Positions 13,050-25,400 of a DNA stretch of 64,000 nucleotides are shown here, in pieces. The notes under the pieces were generated by a model. The model did no database searches. It was not told where the DNA came from and was given only the letters and a program-made list of their open reading frames with translations. Origin of the DNA: Sindora glabra (Eukaryota; Streptophyta; Magnoliopsida; Fabales; Fabaceae); assembly GCA_020226215.1 (NCBI GenBank), contig CM035234.1, positions 70,420,763-70,484,762 of the forward strand. Direction: 5' to 3'. The translations under genes were made by a program, and so were the position numbers. How positions within the stretch are numbered: position 1 is the stretch's first letter; each line of letters starts with the position of its first letter.

Positions 13050-13495
13050 ATTTTTTTTTGAAAATGACCTATACAAATGACAAGGGCTATACAGATGACA
13101 CTATCATTTATGTAGGTTGGACTTATACAAATAACAAGGGCTATACAGACCCCATTTGTTGTTTGTGTAGGTTAGACCTATACATATGATAGGGTTATAT
13201 AGACTATAAAATGGTCTATGTAGTTTGGACCTATACAGATGACAAAGGTTATATAGACCATAATTGTCATCTTTGTAGGTTGGATCTATCCAGATGATAT
13301 TATGGTTTGTATCGCCCTGTCATTTGTATAGGTCTATCTATATAAATGACAGGTGTCATCTATATAAGTATAGCCTACACAGACAACTAAAAAAATGTTG
13401 TTTGTGTAGGATGTAACAAGCATGATTCTATACAGACGACTCAATATAGACAATATTATCATCTATAATAGCAAAACAGACGAAAAATTGGGTGT
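13050..13495 (+). repeat. CACTA-1 right subterminal repeats and degraded terminus
   Basis: Repeated units of the form 'cctatacagatgac' and 'tcatctgtatagg' fill 13060-13480, matching the left array. The outer end around 13470-13495 is only loosely similar to the complement of the left terminus, so the true end is uncertain by tens of bases. Confidence 0.7.
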
Positions 13496-13499
13496 ATAC

Positions 13500-14215
13500 A
13501 TATAAATTGAAAAATTAATAACTATATAAAATAATTATAATTTTTTTATAATCTTAATCTAAGATATTTTAATTTTTTTAAATAATAAATATAAAAATTA
13601 TGAAACATTAAATAAAATTAAAAAAGTTTTTTTATGAGAAAAATTGTAAAAGCTTATTTATAAAGGTCATAACATAAATTATTTATATTTTTACAAAAAT
13701 CATAATAAAAATTTTTAAAAGTATAATTAATCTAATAAAATTCATATGTGCATATACTTTTTTTTATATATATTTACTATAAAAATTTTGGATGATAAAA
13801 TCAAAATGGAAGTAAATGGCAAATCTATTACCATTATATTATGTGTATAATGTAACTAATTACTTTAATAAAGTTTATCTGTGTGTGTGTGTAAAGGTTT
13901 TATTCTAAAAACTTATATAGATAATGAGTAAATTTACCTAGATCTCTGTTGAGGAATGTACTATCACCAATTGGGAGTGCCTAAATGGAAAAAGAAGGGA
14001 GAGAAAATGGCATGGAGAGAGTTCAAACCCTCACCTACACACTTAATAGTTATTAAGCATACCAACAAAATGCCTTCACATTGACATTTTTAAGTGGATA
14101 GTTAAGATGGTATTTTTGTTCTCTTGTTATATACATTAGTGACTAGTTTGAAACCTTTTTTTTTTTTTTTGTTATAAAGTTGCAAGCAAGATGAACCCTA
14201 CATCATTGACAAGTC
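13500..14215. other. AT-rich intergenic stretch, nothing recognised
   Basis: Sequence between CACTA-1 and the copia LTR candidate. It contains poly-T runs and a less AT-rich patch at about 13940-14060. No coding potential, repeat family or structural signal recognised. Confidence 0.5.
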
Positions 14216-14280
14216 TGTTAGAAAAAGTAATTTTATAATTTCTAAATGTTTAAGCTCATTTATCTATTATATTATTAATT

Positions 14281-14374
14281 AGGTTTATTATGTATAAGCA
14301 TGCATATTAAATATTGAAGTACATGTATTTGGAAATATATGTGCATCTAGGTGTATATAACTTATGTGCATCTA
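14281..14374 (+). repeat. Flank duplication, left copy (right copy 15416-15496)
   Basis: About 85 bp starting 'ggtttattatgtataagc' occur on both sides of the Harbinger-like element with only a few differences. 'atgtgcatctagg' occurs twice on the left (14339 and 14364) and once on the right (15474). The duplication is far longer than a normal Harbinger target duplication. Confidence 0.75.
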
Positions 14375-15415
14375 GGGGTCGTTCGGTTTAAATTAGGGAA
14401 AGGGAATGGAATCAGGAAAGGAAATTAAGGGGAAAGGAAAAGAATGACTCTTGATTACCTAATCTGTTTGGTTCAAATAGGAAAGGGAATCAAGTATTTT
14501 TAATTCACTTTATTAATAATTATTACACTTAAAAATAATTTATTTATAATTATTATTAAAATAATTATTATAATTATTATCTTATTATTTTTATTTTATT
14601 TACTAATATCATAATTTTTATTATTATTTAATATTAATTATTAATATCTTATTAGTATTATTTTTATTATTACCCTTATTATTTTAACTATTATTAATAT
14701 ATTAATAATAATTAATATTATCATAATAATGTTAATAATTATTATTTATTTAATTATTATATTTAATGTTTAATATTTTATTAATATTATTAATTATGAA
14801 TAATTTAAAAATATTATAATATTATTAATATAATTAAATAATATTATAATAATTATTTATTTATTATTTAATAAAAATTATTTATTTATTAAAAAATATT
14901 ATTAATATATAATAATTATTATTTATTAATAATATTAATTTTTAATAACTTATAAATATAATAATATTATTAATATAATTAAATAATATTATAATATTTA
15001 TTATTTATTTAATATTTAATAAATTATTTATTTATTAAATAAATATTAATAATATTATTAGTATATAATAATTATTTATTATTATTTTATTAATATTATT
15101 AGTTATTAATAATAAGAATAATAAGTATTAAAATATTATAATATTATTAATATAGTCAAATATTTTATAATATTTATTATTTAATAATATTATTAATATG
15201 TAATAATTATTTAATAATATTATTAAGAGAAAATAGGGAAAGGGAATGGGATTTCTTAAGAAGTTAGGGAGAATCACCAATCCCTTAAATGGGGTAATCC
15301 CATTAAAGGAAAAGGAGGAAAGGGAATGAATTTTTTCTAAACCAAACAAAAATAAAGGGAATGAAATCCTGCAATTCGCTTTTCCTTTCTTGAATACCCC
15401 TTACCAAATGGCCCC
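14375..15415. mobile_element. Harbinger/Tourist-like non-autonomous element with AT core
   Basis: The left end GGGGTCGTTCGGT and the complement of the right end GGGGCCATTTGGT form an imperfect terminal inverted repeat (about 9 of 13). Inner flanks carry 'gggaaagggaatgg' and related G-rich motifs on both sides, continuing the inverted relationship loosely. The core (about 14500-15225) is almost pure A/T made of 'attatt' and 'taataa' words. No transposase. The usual 3-bp target duplication is not clear; larger duplicated flanks are present instead. Confidence 0.55.
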
Positions 15416-15640
15416 GGTTTATTATGTATAAGCATGCATATTAAATAATGAAGTACATGTATTTAGAAATATATGTGCATCTAGGTGTATATGACTTTGG
15501 TATATTTAGCTTCATGTAACTTGTTATTAGAGAATCACTAATAGTTGTCGTAGAGTTATTTAGATGACTATATATACTCCTTTTTACTTTGAAGTTTGCT
15601 AATTTAGTGAAAAATTACAATTCATCTCCCTTTAACAAAA

Positions 15641-16240
15641 TGGTATTAGAGCTTAACTTTTTGATTTTGGAGAGAAGAGTATTGAAAGAAAAAAATAGAG
15701 AAATGAATAGAATTCCTTTTATCATAGGCAAGAATTATGATGAATGGTATATTTGAATGAGAGCATTAGTTAAAGCACAAGATGTTTGAGAAAGTACAGA
15801 AGAAGGCAGTTGCGTAAGGAGGTTTTGTTGTTTGAGAAGAAGGATGCTTTGGCATAAGAGAGGCAAAGGAACAAATTAGTCTTTACCATTATTGATCAAG
15901 GTGTGGATAATGTGATACATGTGATTGTAATGGGTGCAATCACCGCAAAAGATGCTTGGGAGAAGTTAGAAAGCTTTTCCCAAAAATTGAGAGAAGGGGA
16001 AGGAAGCAAAAAAGCAAACAATAAAGAAAGAAGTCATCCTCACTTATCAAAAGTGGAAGAGCAAGAGGAATAAGACATGACATCTATCAAAATCCTATTA
16101 AAATGAGAACAATATTGATGCAATCATGAATTGAAACAATGATGAGGAGATAATTTGATCAATTAGAGGATGACATCAAAAATAAAAAATAAAAAAGAGA
16201 AAGAAATAGGAGTATACAAGCAATCATGATACTACCAATG
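15641..16240 (+). pseudogene. Copia primer-binding site and gag relic
   Basis: A primer-binding-site-like TGGTATTAGAGC at 15641 (one change from the common plant copia TGGTATCAGAGC, complementary to initiator tRNA-Met) follows the LTR. A broken reading frame then encodes a copia Gag N-terminus: about 15700-15990 reads NRIPFIIGKNYDEWYI, a stop, MRALVKAQDV, and later FTIIDQGVDNVIHVI and KDAWEKLESF, the pattern of the UBN2/DUF4219 Gag domain. Stops occur at positions usually Trp. Protease, integrase and reverse transcriptase are absent; sequence related to the RLK 3' flank begins by 16430. A remnant of a truncated element. Confidence 0.7.
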
Positions 16241-16429
16241 TTAAAAATGCTAAAAGAGACTGGAAGAGATGTAAATTAAGTGTTGCTACTAATTGTGTGA
16301 AAATCTTTATTTTAGAAGATTTTTGTATTATTCCTTTTGATCTTTATTTTAGAAGCCGACTGAAAATCTCAAAAAAAATGAGGTACATGAGTAGCCTACT
16401 GATTGTTGTATTATTCCTTTTGATCTTTA

Positions 16430-17456
16430 TGTTAGAAGGTATGAAGCTTTACATTTCTAACAACAAGGTGATACTGACAGAAGGTTTTGATGGTGTAGTG
16501 CTAGTCAAGTATTTCTAAAAGATAGAATCATGGTCCAGTAGACATCCAATTCCATTTTAATATATTGTGGATTTTATTGTTTTTGTTGCTCATAATTTCT
16601 CATCTATGTGAACTTAATTATTTTAAGGCATTCATGAAAATAGTTTTGGATCTATTGTATCTTCTCTTTTATAATCAAATTTGAATACTATATTTGTACT
16701 CAATAGGAATATTTTTTTTTTGAAAAATTTATATTATTTTAAAATGAATAGTTTCTTTAAGAATTAGAAGAATTTTATTGCGTGTTTTGTAACTAAAGTT
16801 TCAATTATGATTGCATTTGATATTCTTTATTTAAATATCAACCTAAATTATGAGCGTACATGAATTTAATTTGCCCCCGTCTTCATTTTTATGTGGTTAG
16901 AAGCCAAATATGGATTAATTGATAGTCTTTTAAATAAAATCTCTGATGAAATTGAGAGTCGAAAATAATATTTTTTATTTTGCCATTACTATCTATATTG
17001 ATGTAAGCTTTTAAATTTGAATTTGAATTTATTAGATAGATATCAAGAAGTTTATAGATATATATATATATATATATATGCCTAATCATAACTTTAGAAT
17101 TCTAATTAGTGAATCCATAAGTTAATAATTGGAAAAAATGAGCATTTTAGTTAGTTTGAAATAGAATTGTAGAAACAAAATAATACTTCAATAACTTGCA
17201 AAATTCTTAGTTCAGATTGAAGAAAATAACTCGTTCATTCAAAATGCAATATATCACGAAAATTATTGCAAGTTTGTAACTTCTAAATAAAAGCATGAGT
17301 ATTTATTTAAGAGTAGGATGATCGAGGATCTTAATCTATAACAAATTTTACATGACATAACTATTTGGGATAACAAACTTTACATGACATCATTACTTGG
17401 GATAACGACAATTTCAGTAAATGTTAACATAAACCATGCATAAATCATACACACAT
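16430..17456. repeat. RLK-A 3' flank, shared with RLK-B and the 57-kb relic
   Basis: Aligns with 61110-62380, the 3' flank of RLK-B: both contain 'aagatagaatcatgg' (16520; 61180), 'ttgttgctcata' and 'aaggcattcatgaaaatag' in the same order and spacing. The part closest to the gene (about 17130-17456) also matches 57120-57349. It holds an (AT)n run at 17058-17079. No gene is evident; a 73-codon frame at 16297-16518 overlaps the left edge and is not supported. Confidence 0.75.
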
Positions 17457-19618
17457 TTATACTCTTATGTGTCCTAAAGTAAATATTTCTTCGTTCAACA
17501 ATTGTTGGATAGAAATATCATCCAATGGAACATATAGAGATGAATTGGAACTCATGAGTTATTGAGTAACTTGCTACATTGATGGCCTAGATTTTGGAGT
17601 GGAATGTATGCATGCTAATGCTAGTGTTATGACAAGAACAACATTTTGTGCATCTTTCTAAAAAAGGGGGCATGGAGACGTGAATCCTAGATATCTTTCA
17701 ACATAATATTTTTAGCTAATGGTGTTGAAAATTAGGAAATTAACTCTCCTGGATGTCTTCCCATTATTGTTTCCAATGCCACTATTCAAAAACTATAAAT
17801 ATCATACTTTTTAGTCACAATCAAAGTATATGCGAGTTCTACAATAACAAAAAGAAAAGAAAAAAATTTAAGAAATTTCATTATTAAAGTCGCTTTTCTT
17901 TAAGTTTTATAAATTGAAATGAAAAATAAGTTTACCTAGTGCAATATATCCATAAGTATCAAATGGCAAAGTTTGATTTGAAGAATCAAGATAAAGAACT
18001 CTTGCAGTGCCAAAGTCTGATACAAAAGCCTCCATCTTTAAGTTAGGCAATACGTTGCTACTTGTTATATCTCGATGAATGATTTTTTAGGCACATTCAT
18101 AATGCATATATGACAAAGCTTGTGCTATTCCTTTAATGGTATTCACCCTCTTACTGCCACCCTTTTATTGCTATCCAACTTTTTGGCTTCTACATCATTA
18201 CTCAACACCTAAAGTAAACTTCCTCCTTCCATGTATTCATATATGAGAAACATGCATCATTTGTGCAAACAAAATCCATGGAGTTTCACAATGTTCCTGT
18301 GACGGATTTGTGTCAATATCCTCACTTCATTATGGAAACTCTAGTTAAAAGTTAGGTCTTGAGATTCAATTTTGTGAAGTTTCTTCAATGCAACAATTTT
18401 GCCAGTTAGAAGCTGTGCTTTGTAGACATTGCCATAAGCACTCATTCCAATGCAAAACTTCAATTCAAAGTCTTCTTTTGCTTCTATAATATCTTCATAT
18501 GCAATTTTACCATCGAAGTTCCATATTGAGAATAAGTTCCATTCTTTGATCCCTTTTTCACAAATTTAGTTTTTTTGCCCACAAATCGATAAAAAAGCAA
18601 AACCCCAATAAGAAAAGCAAGTAGGACACCCATGATAGGAAGAACAATCACCATGTAGTTACTAGCCTTGGCACAAGAAGAGGTTAATATTGTACAAAGG
18701 CATGATCAGTAAGAACAACAATTTTTCTTTTTTGGAAGAATTATTTTCTTGTTACCGATGAAAGCATCTTAGGGAAGGCAACAATACATTTATGTGGAAA
18801 TAGAACCAGTGAGAACATTATATGATAAATTCATTCTAGCTTATTTTCCAAGTTCTACTCGTACACTTCCACTAAGATTGTTGAAGCTGAGATCGAAATA
18901 TGTTAATGGTAAGGATCCCAGTTGGAAAGGTATTTTTCCACTGATTGTATTGTGGCTTAAGTTAAAGGTTCTAATATATGAAAGATTGCCAAGTTTAATA
19001 GAAATGCTTCCATTAAGCTTATCATAGGAAAGGTCAAGAGTTTGAAGATTGCTAAGCTGACCAATTTCAGGGGGAATGCTACCACATGTGTTGTTATTAC
19101 TAAGGGATAAAGAGGTTAAGTTCTTTAAATTGCCTATTTGGGTAGGAATTGGCCCAACTAACAAGTTATGACTAAAATCCATTGTTTCCAACATTGCCAA
19201 ACTTCCTAATTCAAGAGGAATTGAACCAATAAGATTATTAAAACTATAGTTCATGTATTTCAAATTTATCAATCCTTTGAGTGTGGTGGGTAGCTCACCA
19301 ATAAGGTTGCTAAAGAATAGGTCCATCTCGGCAAGACTAGTCATGTGGCCAAAACTTGATGGAATGGATCCATTGATGGTGTTGTTACGAAAGTATAGAT
19401 ATCGAAGTTGTATGAGATTTGAGAGAATGGTAGGCAACTCACTAGTAAGTTAGTTTGAGAATAAAAGTAAGTGGGTGAGATTGGTCATGGTTCCCAAGCA
19501 CAAAGGGATGGATCCATGAAGATTGTGTCTACCCAAGTGCAACATTAAGATGTTAGCCAATCTACACAAGGGGTAAGGAATCTTTCCCCTAATAGAATTA
19601 TTATAAATAGAAAAGTAT
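17457..19618 (-). pseudogene. RLK-A, 3' part: LRRs, transmembrane segment, kinase (MIK2-like LRR receptor kinase)
   Basis: Reading 19618 to 17457: about eleven 24-residue plant LRRs (the clean run 19437-18841 has eight, with the LxxLxLxxNxLxGxIP pattern), a transmembrane segment (about 18660-18590; MVIVLPIMGVLLAFLIGVLL), then a kinase with an altered Gly-loop (GMSAYGNV), the lysine in VALKK, intact HRD and SDFGTARVL, and a 97-bp intron (17839-17935) with GT and AG ends. The product would be a plasma-membrane receptor kinase of the MIK2/At1g35710 type. It is dead: a stop in an LRR (19450-19452), a stop before HRD, stops in exon 2 (from 17838) and frameshifts. The APE motif reads ALE across the splice junction. 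The final stop is at 17457-17459. The 5' part is at 28789-29334. Confidence 0.9.
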
Positions 19619-20150
19619 CACTACAACAAAAAAGACCTTTAGCGGCAATATTTGTCATCGCTGAAGAGCGCTCGGTCGTCACTAAAAGAAAAAGTCATCG
19701 CTGAAAATGTCGTCAGTATAGTTTCGTGCCTAAAACAGCCATTAGCGATGACATTTTATCGTTGCTAAAAGTTTGACCTTTTACGACAACATTATCATCG
19801 TAGAAAGCAATTTCAAAATTCAAAAAATTTTGAAATTTGATTTTTAGCGATGACAATAAGTAAAAAAGTTGTCACTGAAGATGACTTATTGTCATCACTG
19901 TAAGTTTGACCTTCAGCGATGACAATTATCATTGTTGAAAGTCCGAAGTTTAGTGATGATAGTTGTCTTCGGTAAAAGTTTGAGCTTCAGCGACGACAAC
20001 TATCGTCGCTAAAAGTGGTGCTTTCAGTGACGACAACTATTGTTGCTAAAAGGTCGGGCTTCATCGATGATAACATCATCGCTGAAAGTTGTCTTCAATG
20101 ACGACATTCTATCCTATAGCGACGACAATGTCGCAGCTAAAAGTTTTTTA
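19619..20150 (-). repeat. CACTA-2 terminal and subterminal repeats (transposase 3' side)
   Basis: Direct and inverted copies of a unit like 'ttcagcgatgacaattgtcatcgctgaa', many of them near-palindromic, repeat through this block. They differ entirely from the 'ctatacagatgac' units of CACTA-1, so the two elements belong to different subfamilies. Confidence 0.85.
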
Positions 20151-20480
20151 AATTTTTTTAAAAAAATTAAATTCAAATTGTCATTATGATTAAGTATATT
20201 TCAAATAATATATTATATTTAATAACATTTATCTAAAATATTCTTTATTTTAATTAATTTAAATTACTCAATATCTTTTTTAAATTTAATTTAATGTAAA
20301 TTATACAACTATAATACATCAGTAGTATTAATAATAATGTCTAACAATTTGTTCTAACATTAAAAAAATGAATACTCATAAAGCAATTGTAAAAATAGTA
20401 TTTATATGAATAAATTATATATACACAATCCATGTAAATGTGTACACATAAAAAATATAAAGATACATATACAGAATATA

Positions 20481-22267
20481 CTACGGGGAATGGAGGTGTA
20501 AATATACCGATGCACCATCATCATCATCTTGGCAACGAGGACAATAAAATGACGGTGGCAGCTGAGATGGACCAAGTGGCTGAGCAGCAGGTATAAGTGC
20601 AAATCCACTCAACCGAGGCGGTGTAGCAACAGCAAATGAAAGCGGCGGTAGGATGATACCCTACTGTCTAAGAATCGAGGTCATCTCAGTAAGGTAAGTC
20701 CCAAACTGCTGTTACATCTACTATTGCTGTGTAATCTGCTACTGCTCCTGAATCAACTGCTGGCTCTGCTAGAACTGTTTCTGACTTTGCTGTAACTGCT
20801 TCTTTAACTCACTAACCTGAGACACGGTCTGTGAACTCGTCCCCATGCTAGAAGTCCTCATCGAATGATAGGACTGACTAACAAGCATACGCCCAACAGC
20901 CCTCCTATACCCTCAATGAATGCCAAGCACCTCATCAGTGATGGTAGCCTCATCTATCTGTATAGGAGTAGCAGGCAAGCTAGTAGATGATACACTAGAC
21001 TATACGTGCTAAGTCATGAGCTCAATCATCCTAGCCTTAAATTATTAAAACAAAATTCAATAATAAATCTATCTTATAAGATATATTCATAAAATTCTAT
21101 TTAAAATATAAAATTTAAGTAGCTTACATATTGCCCCCGAGGGATCGAATGCCTCCACTCCCGCAATCTATATGTGTATCGGTCCCTGAAATTCTCAGGA
21201 ACCAACTATAGCTCACCAGTATTTGTGTTTCTCTATTCAATTTTTGTAAGAGAAAAAAAAGATGAAATAAATAAAGCTATCTAACAAGTGGATACATTTA
21301 AAAAAGAAATAAAAAAGTTAAATTACCTTATCCAAGCGATATATGGTAATAGACTTTGACCCCATGTTGGTCATTCACGACCTTCTGTGCTCTATTATTT
21401 GCATCCTCCTAGACAACTCCTACAAATTAAGAAAAAAAGTGTTAAATTTTTATGTTTACAATTTAAATATGTGAAATAATGACATAATACCACAAAATAT
21501 CATACTTACCCTATACTCATCACTGTCAAAGAAGTCCATACACCTCTGTCATGTCTACGGTGAGATAGATCAGGGCACACAAAGTCAAGCCCGATCCAAG
21601 TCATACTCCTAGTATCGATTGCCTCCATACTTTAAGAAATGCTTATTCAACCTGTATTTCCAATCTCTGTACAGGTCTATAGCAGTCCGCATCAAACCAG
21701 AGATCACTCTGTCTCGGTCACCCTTAGAGATGCCCTAGAACTCAAAGTAGGACTGCATTAAAAGACATTTAATAAATTTATGAGTAATATATTTAAAAAT
21801 TTCAATCTCAGAGGGATTAATTCAGTAGATGGAGGAAATAGATACTTATGCAAACCTTCTGTATAACTCTATCTCGAATCTGCTGAGGTACAGCCTATCA
21901 TAACTTAAATAGGGCAGCATGTGGGTGCGGATCATGCTATCAATATCACGAGGGAAATGATTGGCATTCTTACCAACTGCATGCCATGTACCAATCGTAT
22001 CAAACTATACAGGCACTAGTCTGCCCCCACCTTTGCCTATATTCTCGTGTAGCCTGAGGGACCTATTCGGACCCCTTTTTCTCATAACTGCCACTTCAAT
22101 AAATAAAGAAAAATATCAATACAATAAACATGATATTTAATCAATCTCAGATATGCACAATTAATAACAAATACCTAATCCCTTGCACTATGATGGAATA
22201 TGGGTAGGTCACTGTGGTGGGTTACCTCCAAATCACCTCTATAGTGTCGTACCTTGACATTCACCAT
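20481..22267 (-). pseudogene. Second gene of CACTA-2 (Transposase_24-like), decayed
   Basis: A start ATG at 22265-22267 opens with MVNVKVRHYRGDLEVTHHSD. Further pieces follow with apparent introns. Near 20690-20830 is a glutamine-rich, probably coiled-coil stretch (VSQVSELKKQLQQSQKQ and more Q with stops), the usual C-terminal feature of the second protein of plant CACTA elements. The tail (about 20640-20481) is proline-rich and ends FYCPRCQDDDGASVYL before a TAG at 20481-20483. Gln codons mutated to stops break the coiled coil. Same strand as TNP2 and about 150 bp downstream of it. Function by position only: accessory protein of transposition. Confidence 0.6.
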
Positions 22268-22419
22268 AACTAAAATAATACACATTATACAAGTAATTAA
22301 AAGAGAATCCAATGTCAAATTGAATGATCAAGTAGTTCAACTTTTTACAATCATATTGATTATTTAAACAATCATGCTTACACAATTATGAGTTGTAGTT
22401 CGAATATTTTATTTTATCC

Positions 22420-25400
22420 CTAGTCTGAATCAGTGTCAGTGAACCTAACAGACTCATAGTCATCAGTTTCTCCTTCATTATTAGATTATATGGGCACCTC
22501 ATCCATATAATCATCAATTATTTCATCTTCGAGGCTCTCGTCATCATCGATAAAGGTGTCTTTTCCATAAGCACCAAATCTAACATTCTTGTAAGTTGGA
22601 ATGATTGAAGGACTATTTCTTTCATTACCTAGATCTACTAGATCAAAATCTCAAAGATCAACTGTGAGGTTGAAGTTAGATAAGTTATTATCCTGCAGAA
22701 ATAACAGGTCTTGTGCACTATCTCTATCACTAGGTAGATCCTATAAGTCGCGATGCACCAAATTATGTACGACCCTCCAATTTAGTTCGTTAAGGAGATC
22801 CTCAATGTAAAACACTTGTTTTGGTTAGGTAGCAAGTATATAAGGATCATTCTTGTACCATTGTCCATTGATAGAGATGCTTGTGATATTTTTGTCAATA
22901 TAAAGTTTCTTCTTTGGAGGATCAATGTCATACATTTAAATAAAGTCACACTATACTTATTTAAATAAATTAACTCAATGATTTCTTCCAGTACACCATA
23001 GAACATGTTACCATCTGTCCTTGAAATAGAAATGTCACTATTTTGCATTTTATGCTTTGCATCCTAAGTTTTAACTACAAACTGCACTCCATTCACAATA
23101 CACACAGAGTATATCATGGTAGTAAAACTAGGACCAGAGGCTAATGATAGTAGCTCTTCGGTGGCCTCCTAGGAACTGTTCCTATGTAAATAATACATCT
23201 AAAAAAGTAGCAATTGTTCCAAGAATTAATTTGAAAGATCAGTAAGAGAAATGAACAATATTTAGGATATTAGTTTAATGAATTTAGGAAGAAAAAACCT
23301 TTACCTTCAAGTAAAACCATGAGGGGAATTTGGTTTTCTATAAGTTGTCAAGATTTTCAACACCACTTCATTCGAGTTCCAATGGATGCTCATTATAGAA
23401 TATAACAATCTTAGTATATTATAATCACAAAAAGAAGAAAAACACAGATGACATTTAAGTTACTTACTAGAGATACTTTTCAATCTCAGTACAATTGTTC
23501 AAGATATACCATACTACAACATCTCGATCCTTCCTATCGAAGTGAGAAATAATCTTCTTCCTCATCGGTCGACACTGGAATCAAAATACCGACAATGCCC
23601 TTCTTGTTTGACTAGGTGTTACATCTTGATTTTTATCAGGCCGGTTGAACCTAGCTTCCACTCCTTCCAATTACATAGAGAAAAACATTAATGCCTCATC
23701 AACAATAAATCCTTTTGCAATTGAACCTTTTAGTTAAGCACAATTCTGAATATAATCCTTTAACTTTTTTATATATCTCTTATATGGGTACATCCACCGA
23801 AAATGAATGGGTCCTCCTTCTAATGCTTCATATGGCAAATGCATCATTAAGTGAACCATTATATTAAAAAATGCTGGGGGTATATCCTCTCAAGCTTGCA
23901 TAAAATAATGATAATGTCTTGTTTGGCTTGTAGAATATCCTTCCTATTGAGAGTTCTAGCACATATTTGACTGAAAAAGTTGCATAACTCAACAAGTGGA
24001 TATGATAATTCCTTTAGCAAGAAAGCCTGAATTCCTGGTCCTAACAGCCTTTGCATAATAACAGGACAATCATGTGATTTCAGCCCCTTCAACTTTAGGT
24101 CACGATCTATGACATTCTTACAAAGACTTCCAAAAAATCCATCTAAAAATTTCACATTCTTTATATATTGGCAAAATCATTTCTGTTTTTCCTGGTTAAG
24201 TGTATATATAGCATACGGTTTAAAAAGTTAACCGCTTTGCTTATATAGATATAAGTTAGGCCTTATCTTCATGTCTGCCAGATCTTATCTTGCATTGTCC
24301 GATCTTTTATTTTGTACTCAATGTCCAATAATGTACTCAGGATGCTATCACATATATTCTTCTCAACATGCATCACATCAATGTTATGTCTTAAGTTCAT
24401 TATCAATCAATACGGGAAATAAAAAAATATACTTCTCTTACTCCAATTAAGTTCGTCGGCACCCTTTTTTCACTTTAAACCACTAAATTGAGCATGTTCT
24501 CCAGGAAGTCTCTATGCTACCTTTCCTAATTGTTCCATGATAACATTATTGATAAGAGGCCGAGGAGAGGCTCTCCTCTCTGACCTCCCATTGAATTCTT
24601 TCCTATTTCTCCATGTGTGACTTCTTGGAAGCCAACAACGATGACCAACATAAGCAATTTTTCCTTTAGCTATTCTTGATGGAGTATCCAAATTACATGT
24701 AGAACATGCATTGTATCCTTGCCCGCTCCACCCGGATAGACTACTTTGAGTAGAAAAATTATTTATAGTCCATAGCAATGTTGCCCACATGTTGAACACC
24801 ATATTTATGTTCACATCTCGAGTTTCAACTCCTCTCTCCCAAAGATGCCTTAACTCTTCTACAACCGACTGTAAGAAGACATTGGTATCCTTACTTAGCG
24901 ATTGCGGCCTTGGGATTAATAAGGTCAATATGAAAAAATACTGATTCATGCATACCCATGATGGCAAGTTATAAGTAGTCATAACCACTGGTCACATGCT
25001 ATAGGACAGGTTCCTATCACCAAAAGGATTAAATCCATCTGTACTTAAATTTGACTTAACGTTTCGTGGGTCAATAGAGAAATTATGATACCTCTTATTG
25101 AACACCTACTAGGCTTTTCCATCAACAAGATGTCATATTACCCCCTCTTTTTTTAATTTTCTAGTATGATGCCATATCATATTCTTCGCAGTATGTATTG
25201 ACCCATACAAACACTTTAACCGAGGAGCTAGCGAAAAATATCGAACCACTTTTTCAGGTACCTTCTTTCCTTTTGTATTTTTATCTACCCATCGACTCTT
25301 TCAACAAATTGGACAATTATCCTTAGAAGCATGTTCTTTCCAAAAAAGTGCGCAATCATGTTTGCATACATGGATTGATTCATACCCCAATCCTAACTTG

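Larger units (their letters stand above)
1590..13495 (+). mobile_element. CACTA-1: old En/Spm-type DNA transposon, degenerate
   Basis: The left end begins CACTACAATAATTTGGGG at 1590. It is followed by dense subterminal repeats (1680-2480), a second block of the same repeats at 5140-5360, a TNP2-type transposase relic (7194-10740), a second-gene relic (10938-12780), and a right-hand block of the same subterminal repeats in opposite sense (13050-13480). The right terminus is degraded: near 13470-13495 the reverse complement shows only an imperfect match to the left end, so the boundary is approximate and no target duplication can be confirmed. Frequent in-frame stops show it cannot encode its own transposase. 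It is distinct from CACTA-2, which has different subterminal repeats. Confidence 0.8.
14216..15637 (+). mobile_element. Candidate copia 5' LTR, interrupted by a Harbinger-like element
   Basis: TGTTA at 14216 and TAACA ending at 15637 form the short inverted termini typical of an LTR. The right end is followed by three A residues and a primer-binding site (15641). Without the insert and its flank duplication the LTR would be roughly 0.3-0.4 kb, normal for copia elements. No second LTR was found, so the 5' boundary and the target duplication cannot be checked. Confidence 0.5.

Noticed and set aside
14500..15225. AT-rich tract as a replication origin or matrix attachment site
   Set aside because: Only base composition supports it, and it lies inside a transposable element.
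15128..15349. 73-codon frame in the AT core of the Harbinger-like element
   Set aside because: Composition-driven (Ile, Tyr, Asn, Leu only) in simple-sequence DNA.
16297..16518. 73-codon frame with two hydrophobic stretches
   Set aside because: The hydrophobic pattern comes from a direct repeat of about 30 bp ('gtattattccttttgatct' near 16326 and 16409), and the frame is not kept in the duplicated 61-kb flank.
19253..19453. Open frames on the + strand across the LRR region
   Set aside because: They are antisense shadows of the RLK-A leucine-rich repeats.
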